In this document: one piece after another, positions 1 through 8,865 of the stretch
How the letters are laid out: each line of letters opens with the position of its first letter
Numbering within the stretch: the first letter of the stretch is position 1
Translations under genes and position numbers: made by a program
Notes under the pieces: generated by a model
Told to the model about the DNA's origin: nothing
The model's input: the letters and a program-made list of their open reading frames with translations, nothing else
The model's database searches: none
Source: Paracoccus sp. MA
GTDB lineage: Bacteria; Pseudomonadota; Alphaproteobacteria; Rhodobacterales; Rhodobacteraceae
Assembly (NCBI RefSeq): GCF_020990385.1
Contig: NZ_CP087598.1
Coordinates: forward strand, 1,780,001-1,844,000
Direction: 5' to 3'
DNA length: 64,000 bases

Positions 1-1
1 A

Positions 2-346
2 AATCATCGCGACTGGATGCTGGGCCGCGCGGGCGAGGTGATCCCGCCGCAGATCATCTCGAAGCCGCCTTCGGCCGAGCTGCGCCCCAACCAGAAGGAC
101 CAGGACAGCCTGCCGCCCTATGAGGTGCTGGACGCGATCCTGGAAGGGCTGGTCGAGAAGGACCTGGCGCTGAAGGACCTGGTCGCGCAGGGATTCGAGC
201 CCGAGACGGTCAAGAAGGTCGAGACCCTGCTTTATGGCAGCGAATGGAAGCGATACCAGGCGGCGCCGGGGCCGCGCATCTCGACCAAGGCCTTCTGGCT
301 GGATCGGCGCTATCCGCTGGTCAACCGCTGGCGCGACCGGCTCTGA
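2..346 (+). CDS. nadE: NAD+ synthase (glutamine-hydrolysing), C-terminal part
   Basis: Only the last 114 codons are in the window; the gene begins before position 1. The reading frame is open from base 2 and holds the C-terminal part of glutamine-dependent NAD synthetases, including the stretch around EVIPPQIISKPPSAELRPNQ and the following DQDSLPPYEVLD segment, which belong to the ATP/NaAD-binding synthetase domain. The enzyme amidates nicotinate adenine dinucleotide to NAD+ in the cytoplasm. The NAD-salvage genes pncA and pncB lie 2.3 kb downstream on the other strand, separated by an inserted element. The family assignment is from recognised motifs; the N-terminal glutaminase half cannot be seen. 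Confidence 0.9.
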   Translation, partial: NHRDWMLGRAGEVIPPQIISKPPSAELRPNQKDQDSLPPYEVLDAILEGLVEKDLALKDLVAQGFEPETVKKVETLLYGSEWKRYQAAPGPRISTKAFWLDRRYPLVNRWRDRL

Positions 347-500
347 CCGGCAGCGCGCGTGACCTTGCGTCACGATCGCCGGGAAGCCCGGGCACCCGTA
401 TCCGGCGATCATGCGCAAGATGTTGAAATAAAAAGATCTATATCTGCTATTGGCCGATAACCTGCCCATTTCGACAGGTTAATAAAGTTTTATTCATCTT

Positions 501-518
501 CTAGGTCGTGTTGACAAA
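501..518 (+). repeat. Left terminal inverted repeat of IS5-like element
   Basis: An 18-bp sequence whose reverse complement recurs at 1340-1357 with a single mismatch (G/A at the eighth base). It defines the left end of the element. Confidence 0.85.
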
Positions 519-570
519 AGGGATTCCTCTGGCAGTCGTCCTATGATTCAAGCTCATCTCTACGTGGGAG

Positions 571-1352
571 ATGAACTTGGCACGCAACCTGATATCCGAC
601 GATGAGTGGACCTTCTTCGAGGGCTTCATTCGTGCCGTCCGGCACCCTAACGGGCGGAAACCTGCGGACCATCGTCTTGTTCTGAATGGTATATTCTGGA
701 TCGCAAGGACTGGTGCGCCATGGCGCGATCTGCCCGAAGAGTTTGGCAAGTGGTCCTCGGTCTACCGTCAGTTCCGCCGCTGGACTTTGGCGGGACTGTG
801 GGAGGATATCCTGGATGCGCTGAACCACGCTGGGATCGCGCCAGACAAGCTCCAGATGGTTGATAGCACTGTGATCCGCGCCCATCATCATGCGGCGGGC
901 GCAAAAGGGGGACTCCGAAAGAGGCTCTTGGCCGTTCGAGAGGTGGCTTCTCGACCAAGATCCATCTCCGCGTCAACGGCGCAGGCCTCCCGATGAGGAC
1001 CGAGATCACGCCGGGGCAGGATTCCGACTACACCGGCTATGATATGGTGATGGCCGACAACCTGCCGCAACCAGCAGTTCTGGTCGCCGACAGGGGCTAT
1101 GACTCTGATAAAATTCGGGAAGACATCGAGAGCCGCAACGCCCTGCCCATGATACCGATGCGAAGGAACCGAAGGGTGCGCAAGGCTGTCGACATGACCA
1201 TCTACACCCTGCGCAACATGGTCGAGCGCTGCTTCAACAAGCTGAAAAATAGCCGCCGCCTTGCAACCCGCTACGACAAAACCGCCGAAAGCTTCCTTGG
1301 CTTCGTCGACGTCGCCTGCATCAGGCTCTGGCTCCGCCATTTGTCAACATGA
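571..1352 (+). CDS. IS5-family transposase, two frames joined by a -1 frameshift
   Basis: The first frame starts at 571 (MNLARNLISDDEW) and carries the DUF4096-like N-terminal region plus the first catalytic Asp in the MVDSTVIRAHHHAAG motif. Homology then moves to the -1 frame near 915-921 (CGAAAGAG), giving KEALGRSRGGFSTKIH and continuing to the stop at 1350-1352 through GYDSDKIR and the NMVERCFNKLK segment that holds the third acidic residue. IS427-group elements normally make their transposase by programmed -1 frameshifting, so this need not be a defect. The stop codon lies inside the right inverted repeat, as is common for compact IS elements. The first frame alone would end at 996. Confidence 0.8.
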
Positions 1353-1357
1353 CCTAG
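1340..1357 (-). repeat. Right terminal inverted repeat of IS5-like element
   Basis: Complement of the left terminal repeat, with one mismatch; it overlaps the transposase stop codon. Confidence 0.85.
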
Positions 1358-1498
1358 TTAGCCGGTGAGGCGCGGGCATGTGTTCTTCCGCCCTCTTTTC
1401 CATGCACGGGTCGGCGTCGCCGGTCCGGAATGGCGCAATGGTTGAATGTGTCTCTTGTGCCCTCATGTGCGGGGGCCTGTTAACGATTAGGGTCTGCC

Positions 1499-2635
1499 AT
1501 GCCGACGACGACGTCGATCCGTGTCATCTATCTTGGAACGCATCGGGATCTGGATCCCGATGAACGCTTTCTGGGCGCCGAGCGCGCCGCGGAACTGGTG
1601 GGCTCGACCTTCGGCAGCGCCGACCGGCCGCTGGCGCGCGAGATCAACGCCATAACGCTGCATGACGGCAATGACGACGGCGCGATTTCCTTCGACAACC
1701 GCTTCGGCGTGGCCTCGGGCGAATACGGCATCCATGACGGCGTGCGCCATTACGCCGATTCCGGGATCATCTATCGCGGCACCGTGACCTATACGGACGG
1801 CACCAGCGCCCGCAATGTGCAGCTGCGCATCCTGCAGGACACCGACGGCAACCTGGTGCTGGTGCCGCCGCCCGCCACGGCCGCGCAGGCCGAGATCGAC
1901 GGCGTCACCAGCAAGCCGATCCAGTCGATCACCCTGACCAGCTATGTGCGCAGCGATTTCGACCGGCTCGACACCTCGCGCTACGGGCTCGAAGGCGCGC
2001 CGGCCTTCATCTGCTTCCGCCACGGCACGCTGATCCTGACCCAGCGCGGCCAAGTGCCGGTCGAGGCGCTGCGGATCGGCGACATGGTCGTCACCCGCGA
2101 CCATGGCGCGCAGCCGCTGCGCTGGATCGGCTCGAAGCCGGTCGAAAGCGCCTTGCTGCGGACCTTCGAGAAGATGCGCCCGGTGCGCATCCGCGCCGGC
2201 GCGCTTGGCTCGGGCCTGCCCAGCCGCGACCTTTACGTCTCGCAGCAGCACCGCATCCTGGTCAGCTCGAAGATCGCCGAGCGCATCTGCGGCGCGGCCG
2301 AGGTTCTGGTCGCGGCCAAGCACCTGACCGGGATCGAGGGCATCGAGCTGGTCGATGATTGCGAGGCGCTGACCTATTACCACCTGCTGTTCGACCGGCA
2401 CGAGATCGTCTGCTCGGAAGGCGCGCTGACCGAATCGCTGTTCACCGGCCCCGAGGCGCTGAAATCGGTCTCGCCCGAGGCCCGTGCCGAAATCCTGGCG
2501 CTGTTCCCCGGACTGCTGTCCGAGAGCGGCGCGCGCGAGCCCGCCCGCCGTCTGGGCAACGGTCGCGAGGGACGGCAGCTCGCCAAGCGCCATGCTGCCA
2601 ACCGTCGCGCGCTGCAACCGGCGCTTTCGCGCTGA
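1499..2635 (+). CDS. Hint_2 (hedgehog/intein-like) domain protein
   Basis: 378 aa. The N-terminal about 170 residues have no motif I recognise and carry no RTX repeats. A Hint_2 domain fills the rest: it begins at CFRHGTLILTQRG (nucleophile-type Cys, about residue 179), contains the paired VEALRIGDMVVTRDHG and SQQHRILV blocks (the His of the B-block), and ends with an ALFPGL segment. It is paralogous to the C-terminal part of the RTX protein at 33869-35800, sharing long near-identical stretches such as IRAGALG, EVLVAAKHL and LLFDRHEIV. In Rhodobacteraceae such domains occur in secreted or surface proteins; whether this one self-cleaves cannot be told. The start is the ATG at 1499; no strong ribosome-binding site decides it. 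Confidence 0.75.
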   Translation: MPTTTSIRVIYLGTHRDLDPDERFLGAERAAELVGSTFGSADRPLAREINAITLHDGNDDGAISFDNRFGVASGEYGIHDGVRHYADSGIIYRGTVTYTDGTSARNVQLRILQDTDGNLVLVPPPATAAQAEIDGVTSKPIQSITLTSYVRSDFDRLDTSRYGLEGAPAFICFRHGTLILTQRGQVPVEALRIGDMVVTRDHGAQPLRWIGSKPVESALLRTFEKMRPVRIRAGALGSGLPSRDLYVSQQHRILVSSKIAERICGAAEVLVAAKHLTGIEGIELVDDCEALTYYHLLFDRHEIVCSEGALTESLFTGPEALKSVSPEARAEILALFPGLLSESGAREPARRLGNGREGRQLAKRHAANRRALQPALSR

Positions 2636-2641
2636 CGCCCA

Positions 2642-2669
2642 AGGCCCCGGACCCCACGTGCCGGGGCCT
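2642..2669. terminator. Hairpin between converging Hint gene and pncB
   Basis: AGGCCCCGG (2642-2650) pairs with CCGGGGCCT (2661-2669) across a 10-nt loop, in the 48-bp gap between two convergent stops. There is no clear T-run, so intrinsic termination is likely only by position and stem strength. Confidence 0.5.
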
Positions 2670-2683
2670 GTCCATTTCCCCGT

Positions 2684-3994
2684 CTAGACCACCACGTCCA
2701 TGCGCTGCTGCCGGCCGACGCCGAAGATGCGCTTGTAACGCTCGATCTCGTCCTGCGGCCCGGTGGCCTTTTCGGGATTGTCCGAAAGCTTGACGGTCGG
2801 CCGCCCCTCGGCCGCCACCGCCTTGCAGACCAGCGAGAACGGCGCCAGCCCGTCGCCCGGCACCAGCCCGCGGAAGTCGTTGGTCAGCAAGGTGCCCCAG
2901 CCGAAGCTGACCTTCACCCTGCCGTGGAAGCGATGGAACAGGTCCTTGATCTTCTCGACATCCAGCCCGTCCGAGAAGATGATCAGCTTGTCGCGCGGAT
3001 CCTCGCCGCGGTCCTGCCACCAGCGGATCGCCGTCTCGGCGCCCTCGGCCGGGTCGCCGCTGTCGACGCGGATGCCGGTCCAGCCGGCCAGCCAGTCCGG
3101 CGCGTGGTCCAGAAAGCCCTTGGTGCCGTAGGTGTCGGGCAGGATGATGCGCAGCATGCCGTCATGTTCCTCGTGCCAGTCGGCAAGCACGCGATAGGGC
3201 GCCCGGCGCAACTCCTCGTCCGTATCGGCCAGCGCGGCATAGACCATCGGCAGTTCATGGGCATTGGTGCCGATGGCCTCGATGTCGCGGCGCATGGCGA
3301 TCAGGCAGTTCGAGGTGCCGATGAAGCGCTGGTCGCCCAAGCCCTCGACCATGGCCTGCACGCACCAGTCCTGCCACAGGAAGCTGTGCCGTCGCCGCGT
3401 GCCGAAATCGGCGATGCGCAGGTCCGGGCCGAGCCTGCGCAATTCCTCGATCTTTTCCCAAAGCCGGGCCATGGCCCGGGCATAGAGCACCTGCAACTCG
3501 AACCGGCCCATGTCCTTCAGGACGGCGCGGCTCCGCAACTCCATGATGATGGCCAGCGCCGGGATCTCCCACAGCATGACCTCGGGCCAACGCCCCTCGA
3601 AGATCAGCTCATACTGGCCGTCGCGCTTTTCCAGGTGATAGGCGGGCAGGCGCAGGTTCTCCAGGAACTCCATGAAATCCGGGCGAAACATCTGCCGCTT
3701 GCCGTAGAAGGTATTGCCGCGCAGCCAGGTGCTTTCGCCCCGCGTCAACGACAGGCCGCGGACATGGTCCAGCTGCTCGCGCAGCTCGCCCTCGTCGATC
3801 AGCTCGGCCAGGCGGATGCGGCTGGTGCGGTTGATCAGGCTGAAGGTCACCTGCGTGTCGGGCCGGTTGCGGAACACCGACTGGCACATCAGCAGCTTGT
3901 AGAAATCGTCGTCGATCAGCGAGCGGACGATCGGGTCGATCTTCCACTTGTGGTTATAGACGCGGGTGGCGATATCGACCGTCGGGATCATCAT
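2684..3994 (-). CDS. pncB: Nicotinate phosphoribosyltransferase
   Basis: 436 aa from the ATG at 3994, which overlaps the stop of pncA in an ATGA arrangement; the first 44 codons of the longer open frame are rejected because they lie inside pncA. The enzyme couples nicotinate to PRPP (with ATP) to give nicotinate mononucleotide, the entry step of the Preiss-Handler route. Visible family features are [10 protein letters not shown] near the N-terminus, FGTRRRHSF (the His phosphorylated in this family), the GTSN motif, and [10 protein letters not shown] followed by [10 protein letters not shown] near the C-terminus. Co-transcribed with nicotinamidase, which supplies its substrate. Confidence 0.93.
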   Translation of the reverse strand: MMIPTVDIATRVYNHKWKIDPIVRSLIDDDFYKLLMCQSVFRNRPDTQVTFSLINRTSRIRLAELIDEGELREQLDHVRGLSLTRGESTWLRGNTFYGKRQMFRPDFMEFLENLRLPAYHLEKRDGQYELIFEGRWPEVMLWEIPALAIIMELRSRAVLKDMGRFELQVLYARAMARLWEKIEELRRLGPDLRIADFGTRRRHSFLWQDWCVQAMVEGLGDQRFIGTSNCLIAMRRDIEAIGTNAHELPMVYAALADTDEELRRAPYRVLADWHEEHDGMLRIILPDTYGTKGFLDHAPDWLAGWTGIRVDSGDPAEGAETAIRWWQDRGEDPRDKLIIFSDGLDVEKIKDLFHRFHGRVKVSFGWGTLLTNDFRGLVPGDGLAPFSLVCKAVAAEGRPTVKLSDNPEKATGPQDEIERYKRIFGVGRQQRMDVVV

Positions 3995-4587
3995 GCGAGT
4001 GTCACCCCTGCCTTGCGCATGGTCTCGCGCGCCGCCTCGCGCGAGCCGTTCAGGTCGATGGCACGGGTGGCCTCCTCGATCACGGTGGCGCGGAAGCCCA
4101 GCTTCGCCGCATCGACGGCCGACCACGCGACGCAGAAATCATGCGCAAGGCCAACGAAGGTCAGGTCGTCCAGACCGCGCTCGCGCAGATAGCCGGCTAG
4201 GCCGGTGGGGGTGCGGTGATCGTTCTCGAAAAACGCGGAATAGCTGTCGATCTGCGGCCGGAAACCCTTGCGGATTACCAGATCGGCGCAATCGAGGGCC
4301 AGCGTCGGATGGAACCCCGCCCCGGCCGAGCCGATCACGCAATGCGCCGGCCACAGCACCTGCGGGCCGTAGGGCATCTCGACTTGCGAAAATGCGGCGG
4401 CGTCGGGATGGTTGTCGGCAAAGCTGGCATGGTCATGCGGATGCCAGTCCTGGGTCAGCACCACCGCGTCGAAATCCGCCATCAGGTCGTTGATCGGCGC
4501 AACGATCTCGTCCCCGCCGGCCACGGCAAGCCGCCCGCCCGGGCAGAAATCCAGCTGCATGTCGATGACGATCAGGGCTTTGGCCAT
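3991..4587 (-). CDS. pncA: Nicotinamidase
   Basis: 198 aa from the ATG at 4587, chosen because AGGAGAGGC lies just upstream and the product then begins [11 protein letters not shown]. It deamidates nicotinamide to nicotinate. The cysteine-hydrolase triad is visible as Asp9 (VIDMQ), Lys107 (RKGF) and Cys152 (HDFCV); metal ligands are Asp47 and His49 in DWHPHDH, with His82 in PAHCV. It is the first gene of a two-gene operon with pncB (4-bp overlap). Together they recycle nicotinamide to NaMN, and nadE at the left edge completes NAD synthesis. Confidence 0.93.
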   Translation of the reverse strand: MAKALIVIDMQLDFCPGGRLAVAGGDEIVAPINDLMADFDAVVLTQDWHPHDHASFADNHPDAAAFSQVEMPYGPQVLWPAHCVIGSAGAGFHPTLALDCADLVIRKGFRPQIDSYSAFFENDHRTPTGLAGYLRERGLDDLTFVGLAHDFCVAWSAVDAAKLGFRATVIEEATRAIDLNGSREAARETMRKAGVTLA

Positions 4588-4688
4588 GGCGCCTCTCCTG
4601 TTTTTCCCAAGAAAATTGGTAGGCGCAGGCGGCGGGGGCGTCAATGCGGCAACTTGATTGCACCCCGGCGCGGCGCTATGGCCAGCCC

Positions 4689-5585
4689 ATGCTGATCGTT
4701 GCCGCGCTTTACCATTTCACCCGCTTTCCCGACCCCGCCGCGCTGAAGGCGCCGCTGGCCAGATGTGCCTGCTCGAACGGGGTCAGGGGCACGCTGCTGC
4801 TGGCGCCCGAGGGGATCAACGGCACCATCGCCGGCACGCGCGCGGGGCTGGACGCGGTGCTGGCCCATATCCGCGCCCTGCCCGGCTGCGCGGGGCTGGA
4901 CTGGAAGGAAAGCACCGCCGAGACCATGCCCTTCGGCCGCATGAAGGTGCGGCTGAAGCGCGAGATCGTCACCATGGGCCAGCCCGAGGTCGATCCCACC
5001 GCCGCGGTCGGCCGCTATGTCGCCCCGCAGGACTGGAACGCGCTGATCAGTGCCCCCGACGTGGCGGTGATCGACACCCGCAACGATTACGAGGTCGAGA
5101 TCGGCAGTTTCGCCGGCGCCGTCGATCCCGGCACCCGCAGCTTTCGCGACTTTCCGGAATGGTGGCGCCAGAACCGCGACCGCTTCGCGGGCAAGCGCAT
5201 CGCCATGTTCTGCACCGGCGGCATCCGCTGCGAGAAATCGACGAATTTCCTGCTGGGCGAGGGTGTGCCTGAGGTCTTTCACCTGAAAGGCGGCATCCTG
5301 AAATACCTGGAGGAGGTGCCCGAAAAGGACAGCCTCTGGCGCGGCGAATGCTTCGTCTTCGACAGGCGGGTGAGCCTGGGCCACGGGTTACGGCAGGGCC
5401 GCCACGCGCTTTGCCACGCCTGCCGCCGGCCCCTGGCGCCCGAGGATCGCGACCGCCCGGAATACGAGGAAGGCGTCAGCTGCCACCGCTGCGCCGGCGA
5501 ATATTCCGAGGCCGACCGCGCCCGATTCCGCGAACGCCAGCGTCAGGCCAAGCGCGGGGAATGTTTCGGCGACGCGCAAGACTGA
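4689..5585 (+). CDS. trhO: tRNA uridine-34 hydroxylase, rhodanese family
   Basis: 298 aa. TrhO (YceA) enzymes hydroxylate U34 of certain tRNAs on the way to (methoxy)carbonylmethoxyuridine. The N-terminal acylphosphatase-like UPF0176 domain (about residues 1-90, with [11 protein letters not shown] and [13 protein letters not shown]) is followed by a rhodanese domain with the catalytic loop [10 protein letters not shown] (Cys175) and a C-terminal Cys-rich segment ([16 protein letters not shown]). The ATG at 4689 gives the usual N-terminus LIVAALYHF; an in-frame ATG at 4644 would add 15 atypical residues. It is divergent from pncA with a gap of about 100 bp. Confidence 0.9.
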   Translation: MLIVAALYHFTRFPDPAALKAPLARCACSNGVRGTLLLAPEGINGTIAGTRAGLDAVLAHIRALPGCAGLDWKESTAETMPFGRMKVRLKREIVTMGQPEVDPTAAVGRYVAPQDWNALISAPDVAVIDTRNDYEVEIGSFAGAVDPGTRSFRDFPEWWRQNRDRFAGKRIAMFCTGGIRCEKSTNFLLGEGVPEVFHLKGGILKYLEEVPEKDSLWRGECFVFDRRVSLGHGLRQGRHALCHACRRPLAPEDRDRPEYEEGVSCHRCAGEYSEADRARFRERQRQAKRGECFGDAQD

Positions 5586-5843
5586 CGATCCGGCAACATT
5601 CGTTAACAACAGCAACAAGCTGAAAAACAACGGGTTTACCCGATCACGCCTGCTCAAATCCGCTTGAGCGGCTAAGCCGTTCATCCCTCTGCATTTCCCC
5701 TGTCGCGCTACCGGGGGCCGGTCACCGCTTCGCACTTGTCCGTGCTGCGGCGCCGCAAAACCTTCCAATCGGCGAGCCGGGTGATAGGCATAGGGCCGAG
5801 TGATCTGGGCGACCAACAGCCCGAAAGAAATGGAGAGCTCAAA

Positions 5844-6446
5844 ATGAAAACAATTGGTTACGCAACGCTGATCTCGCTGCTGGCGGGTGGGGCATATGCA
5901 GGCGGCTATGCCGCTCCGGTGGTCGAGCAGCCGGTGGTCGCGCCCGTCGCTCCGCCGATGACGATCGAGGCGAGCGACTGGACGGGCTTCTACGCCGGTC
6001 TGCAATACGGGCAGGGCTCGGGCGATCTGGGCGATCGCGGCGCGCTGGCCGATTTCGGCGATTTCGACGGCTATGGCCTGCATGCCGGCTATCAGCGCGG
6101 CTTCGGCAAGTTCGTGCTGGGCGGCGAATTGGATTACAACCGCATCTCGCCGGATAATGACTACAGCGACGGCGACCTGACCCGGCTGCGGCTGCGCGCC
6201 GGCGCCGACATGGGCAAGTTCCTGCCCTATGTCACCGTGGGCGCCGCCAAGCTGAAGACGGACGAGTTCTCGGATACCGGCCTGACCTACGGCATCGGCG
6301 TCGATTACAAGGTGGCCGAGCGTTTCACCGTCGGCGCGGAATATACCCGCAACGACTTCAAGGACGTGCTTGAGGACAGCACCGGCGCAAGCGGCAACGA
6401 TCTGGACCTCGACCTGGTGCAGCTGCGCGCCTCTTATCGGTTCTGA
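5844..6446 (+). CDS. Outer-membrane beta-barrel protein (OMP_b-brl type)
   Basis: 200 aa from the ATG at 5844, preceded by GGAGAG. A signal peptide is clear (hydrophobic ISLLAGGAYA, likely cleavage before GGYAAP). The mature part opens with DWTGFYAGLQYG and consists of alternating beta-strand-like segments (LHAGYQRG, VLGGELDY, LRLRAGADMG, VGAEYTRNDF), ending in a terminal Phe (ASYRF), the signature for barrel insertion by BamA. It resembles small Omp25/Omp31- and OmpW-like barrels of alphaproteobacteria; the physiological role is unknown. A strong terminator follows directly. Confidence 0.8.
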   Translation: MKTIGYATLISLLAGGAYAGGYAAPVVEQPVVAPVAPPMTIEASDWTGFYAGLQYGQGSGDLGDRGALADFGDFDGYGLHAGYQRGFGKFVLGGELDYNRISPDNDYSDGDLTRLRLRAGADMGKFLPYVTVGAAKLKTDEFSDTGLTYGIGVDYKVAERFTVGAEYTRNDFKDVLEDSTGASGNDLDLDLVQLRASYRF

Positions 6447-6461
6447 TCCCGACGCAAGAAG

Positions 6462-6489
6462 AAAGCGCCCCCGTTTCGGGGGCGCTTTT
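6462..6489. terminator. Bidirectional intrinsic terminator
   Basis: A perfect 12-bp stem, AAAGCGCCCCCG (6462-6473) with CGGGGGCGCTTT (6477-6488), has a 3-nt loop, with A-run and T-run on its sides. It lies between the convergent beta-barrel gene and maeB and can serve both. Confidence 0.9.
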
Positions 6490-6500
6490 CCGTTCCGGGC

Positions 6501-8783
6501 CTATTTCACCTGCCCCAGCCGGCCCGCCGCGATAGCGGCCATGTTCAGGATGTCGTTCACCGTCGAGCCGGTCGAGCAGATCTGGATCGGCTGCGGCACC
6601 CCGGTCAGGATCGGGCCGATCACCGTCGCCCCCGCCATCTCTTGCAAGAGCTTCACCGAGATCGAGGCCGAATGCCGTGCCGGCACCACCAACACGTTGG
6701 CCGGCCCCTTCAGCCGCGAGAACGGGTATTTCGCCGCCTGCGACGGGTTCAGCGCCACGTCCACGGTCATCTCGCCCTCATATTCGAAATCGACGCGGCG
6801 GGCATCCAGCACCTCGGTGGCATGGGCCATCTTCACCGCCCGCTCGCTGACCGGATAGCCGAAGTTCGAGAAGGACAGGAAGGCGACCTTCGGCTCCAGC
6901 CCCAGGCCGCGCGCCACATGGGCGCCGCGGGTGGCGATGTCGGCCAGGTCCTCGGCCTCGGGCCATTCATGCACCAGCGTGTCGCCCATCAGGATGATAC
7001 GGCCGTTGTGCAGGACCGCGGTGATGCCCACGGCGCCATCCGCCGGGGTGACGTCGAAGACCATGCCGATCTGCGACAGCACATGCGCGTTCTTGCGCGT
7101 CGCGCCGGTCACCAGCCCATCGCCATGGCCATGCGCCAGCATCAGCGAGGCGAAGACATGCCGGTCGCGATTGGCCAGCTTGACCGCGTCCTCGCGGTCA
7201 TAGCCCTTGCGCTGCAACCGGGCGTAGAGCGTCTCGTGATATTGCTCCAGATGCCGGGAATTGCCGGCATTGACCACGGCGATCTCGCGCGCGGCATCGC
7301 CCAGGCCGGCGGCCTCCAGCTTCTCCTTCACGTCGGTTTCGCGCCCGACGACGATGGACTGGCCCATGCCGCCGCGCTGCCAGGCGACGGCGGCGCGCAG
7401 CACACGCGGGTCGTCGCCCTCGGCAAAGATCATCCGGGCCTGGGCCTGGCGGGCGCGGGCATGGATGCCCTGCAGGATCGCCGCGGTCGGGTCCATGCGC
7501 GCCTTGAGCGACTGGACATAGCCCTCCATGTCGATGATCGGCCGGCGGGCGACGCCGGTATCCATGCCCGCGCGTGCCACGGCCGGCGGAACGACATGGA
7601 TCAGCCGCGGGTCGAAGGGCGTCGGAATGATATAGTCGCGGCCGAATTGCAGCTTGCGGCCATAGGCCACGGCGACCTCGTCCGGCACGTCCTCGCGCGC
7701 CAGTTCGGCCAGCGCGCGGGCGCAGGCGATCTTCATCTCGTCATTGATGGCGCGGGCATGGATGTCCAGCGCGCCGCGGAACAGATAGGGAAAGCCCAGG
7801 ACGTTGTTGACCTGGTTCGGGTAGTCCGAGCGGCCGGTGGCGACGATGGCGTCGGGGCGGACGGCATGCGCCTCCTCGGGGGTGATCTCGGGATCGGGGT
7901 TCGCCATGGCGAAGATGACCGGGTTCTCGGCCATGCTCTGCACCATGTCCTGCGTCACCGCCCCCTTGGCCGAAACGCCCAGGAACACGTCGGCATCCTT
8001 CATCGCCTCTTCCAGCGTCCGGGCCTCGGTCACCACGGCATGGGCGGATTTCCACTGGTTCATGCCCTCGGTGCGGCCCTGGTAGATCACGCCCTTGGTG
8101 TCGCACATGATGCAGTTCTCATGCCGCGCGCCCATGGATTTCAGCAGCTCCAGACAGGCGATGCCGGCCGCGCCGGCGCCGTTCAGCACGATGCGCACGT
8201 CCTCGATCTTCTTGCCCGACAGCTCCAGCGCGTTGATCAGACCCGCCGCGCAGATCACCGCCGTGCCGTGCTGGTCGTCATGGAAGACCGGGATGTCCAT
8301 GACTTCCTTGAGCCGCTGCTCGATGATGAAGCATTCCGGCGCCTTGATGTCCTCGAGGTTGATGCCGCCGAAGGTCGGGCCCATCAGCCGCACGGCGTTG
8401 ATGATCTGATCCGGGTCCTCGGTGTCCAGCTCGATGTCGATGGCGTTCACGTCGGCGAAGCGCTTGAACAGCACCGCCTTGCCCTCCATCACCGGCTTCG
8501 AGGCCAGCGCGCCCAGATTGCCAAGGCCGAGGATCGCCGTGCCGTTCGAGACCACCGCGACCATGTTGCCCTTGACGGTATAGTCATAGGCGGTCTCGGG
8601 CCGTTCGGCGATGGCCTCGACGGGCACCGCCACGCCGGGGGAATAGGCCAGCGACAGGTCGCGCTGCGTCGCCATCGGGGTCGAGGCGACGATGTCGTAT
8701 TTGCCCGGACGGGGCTCCAGGTGATAGGCCAGAGCCTCTTCCCGCGTGATGCGGGACTTGCGCGGGGTGTTGTCGTCGCTCAT
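6501..8783 (-). CDS. maeB: NADP-dependent malic enzyme with C-terminal phosphotransacetylase domain
   Basis: 760 aa from the ATG at 8783, preceded by GAGGAGG; the longer frame upstream is rejected. It decarboxylates malate to pyruvate. Domains in order: malic N-terminal domain (about 20-150; [24 protein letters not shown]), malic NAD(P)-binding domain (about 165-415; [22 protein letters not shown]), and a PTA/PTB-like domain (about 430-755; [29 protein letters not shown]), the standard architecture of MaeB. The C-terminal domain is known to be regulatory (acetyl-CoA sensing) rather than catalytic in relatives. Ends against the shared terminator at 6462-6489. Confidence 0.95.
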   Translation of the reverse strand: MSDDNTPRKSRITREEALAYHLEPRPGKYDIVASTPMATQRDLSLAYSPGVAVPVEAIAERPETAYDYTVKGNMVAVVSNGTAILGLGNLGALASKPVMEGKAVLFKRFADVNAIDIELDTEDPDQIINAVRLMGPTFGGINLEDIKAPECFIIEQRLKEVMDIPVFHDDQHGTAVICAAGLINALELSGKKIEDVRIVLNGAGAAGIACLELLKSMGARHENCIMCDTKGVIYQGRTEGMNQWKSAHAVVTEARTLEEAMKDADVFLGVSAKGAVTQDMVQSMAENPVIFAMANPDPEITPEEAHAVRPDAIVATGRSDYPNQVNNVLGFPYLFRGALDIHARAINDEMKIACARALAELAREDVPDEVAVAYGRKLQFGRDYIIPTPFDPRLIHVVPPAVARAGMDTGVARRPIIDMEGYVQSLKARMDPTAAILQGIHARARQAQARMIFAEGDDPRVLRAAVAWQRGGMGQSIVVGRETDVKEKLEAAGLGDAAREIAVVNAGNSRHLEQYHETLYARLQRKGYDREDAVKLANRDRHVFASLMLAHGHGDGLVTGATRKNAHVLSQIGMVFDVTPADGAVGITAVLHNGRIILMGDTLVHEWPEAEDLADIATRGAHVARGLGLEPKVAFLSFSNFGYPVSERAVKMAHATEVLDARRVDFEYEGEMTVDVALNPSQAAKYPFSRLKGPANVLVVPARHSASISVKLLQEMAGATVIGPILTGVPQPIQICSTGSTVNDILNMAAIAAGRLGQVK

Positions 8784-8865
8784 CCGGTGCCTCCTCGTGA
8801 CGTTCCGGCAGCAATAGCGCCAGGGCAAGCGGAACCGGAAGAGGGAAAATGGCCGGCGATGCCCG

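Larger units (their letters stand above)
501..1357 (+). mobile_element. IS5-family (IS427-like) insertion sequence, complete
   Basis: The element is about 855 bp and is bounded by inverted repeats TAGGTCGTGTTGACAAA (502-518) and its near-perfect complement at 1340-1356 (one mismatch). CTAG is present at both outer edges (501-504 and 1354-1357), consistent with a TA or CTAG target duplication as made by IS5 relatives. It encodes one transposase split over two frames. It lies between nadE and the Hint-domain gene and interrupts no recognisable gene. Confidence 0.85.

Noticed and set aside
358..410. Hairpins after nadE (CGTGAC..GTCACG and GATCGCCGG..CCGGCGATC) as terminator
   Set aside because: Possible structure but there is no T-run and the two stems overlap; I could not choose between chance GC-rich pairing and a terminator.
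1378..1563. 61-codon open frame before the Hint gene
   Set aside because: Overlaps the start of the Hint gene in another frame and has no motifs.
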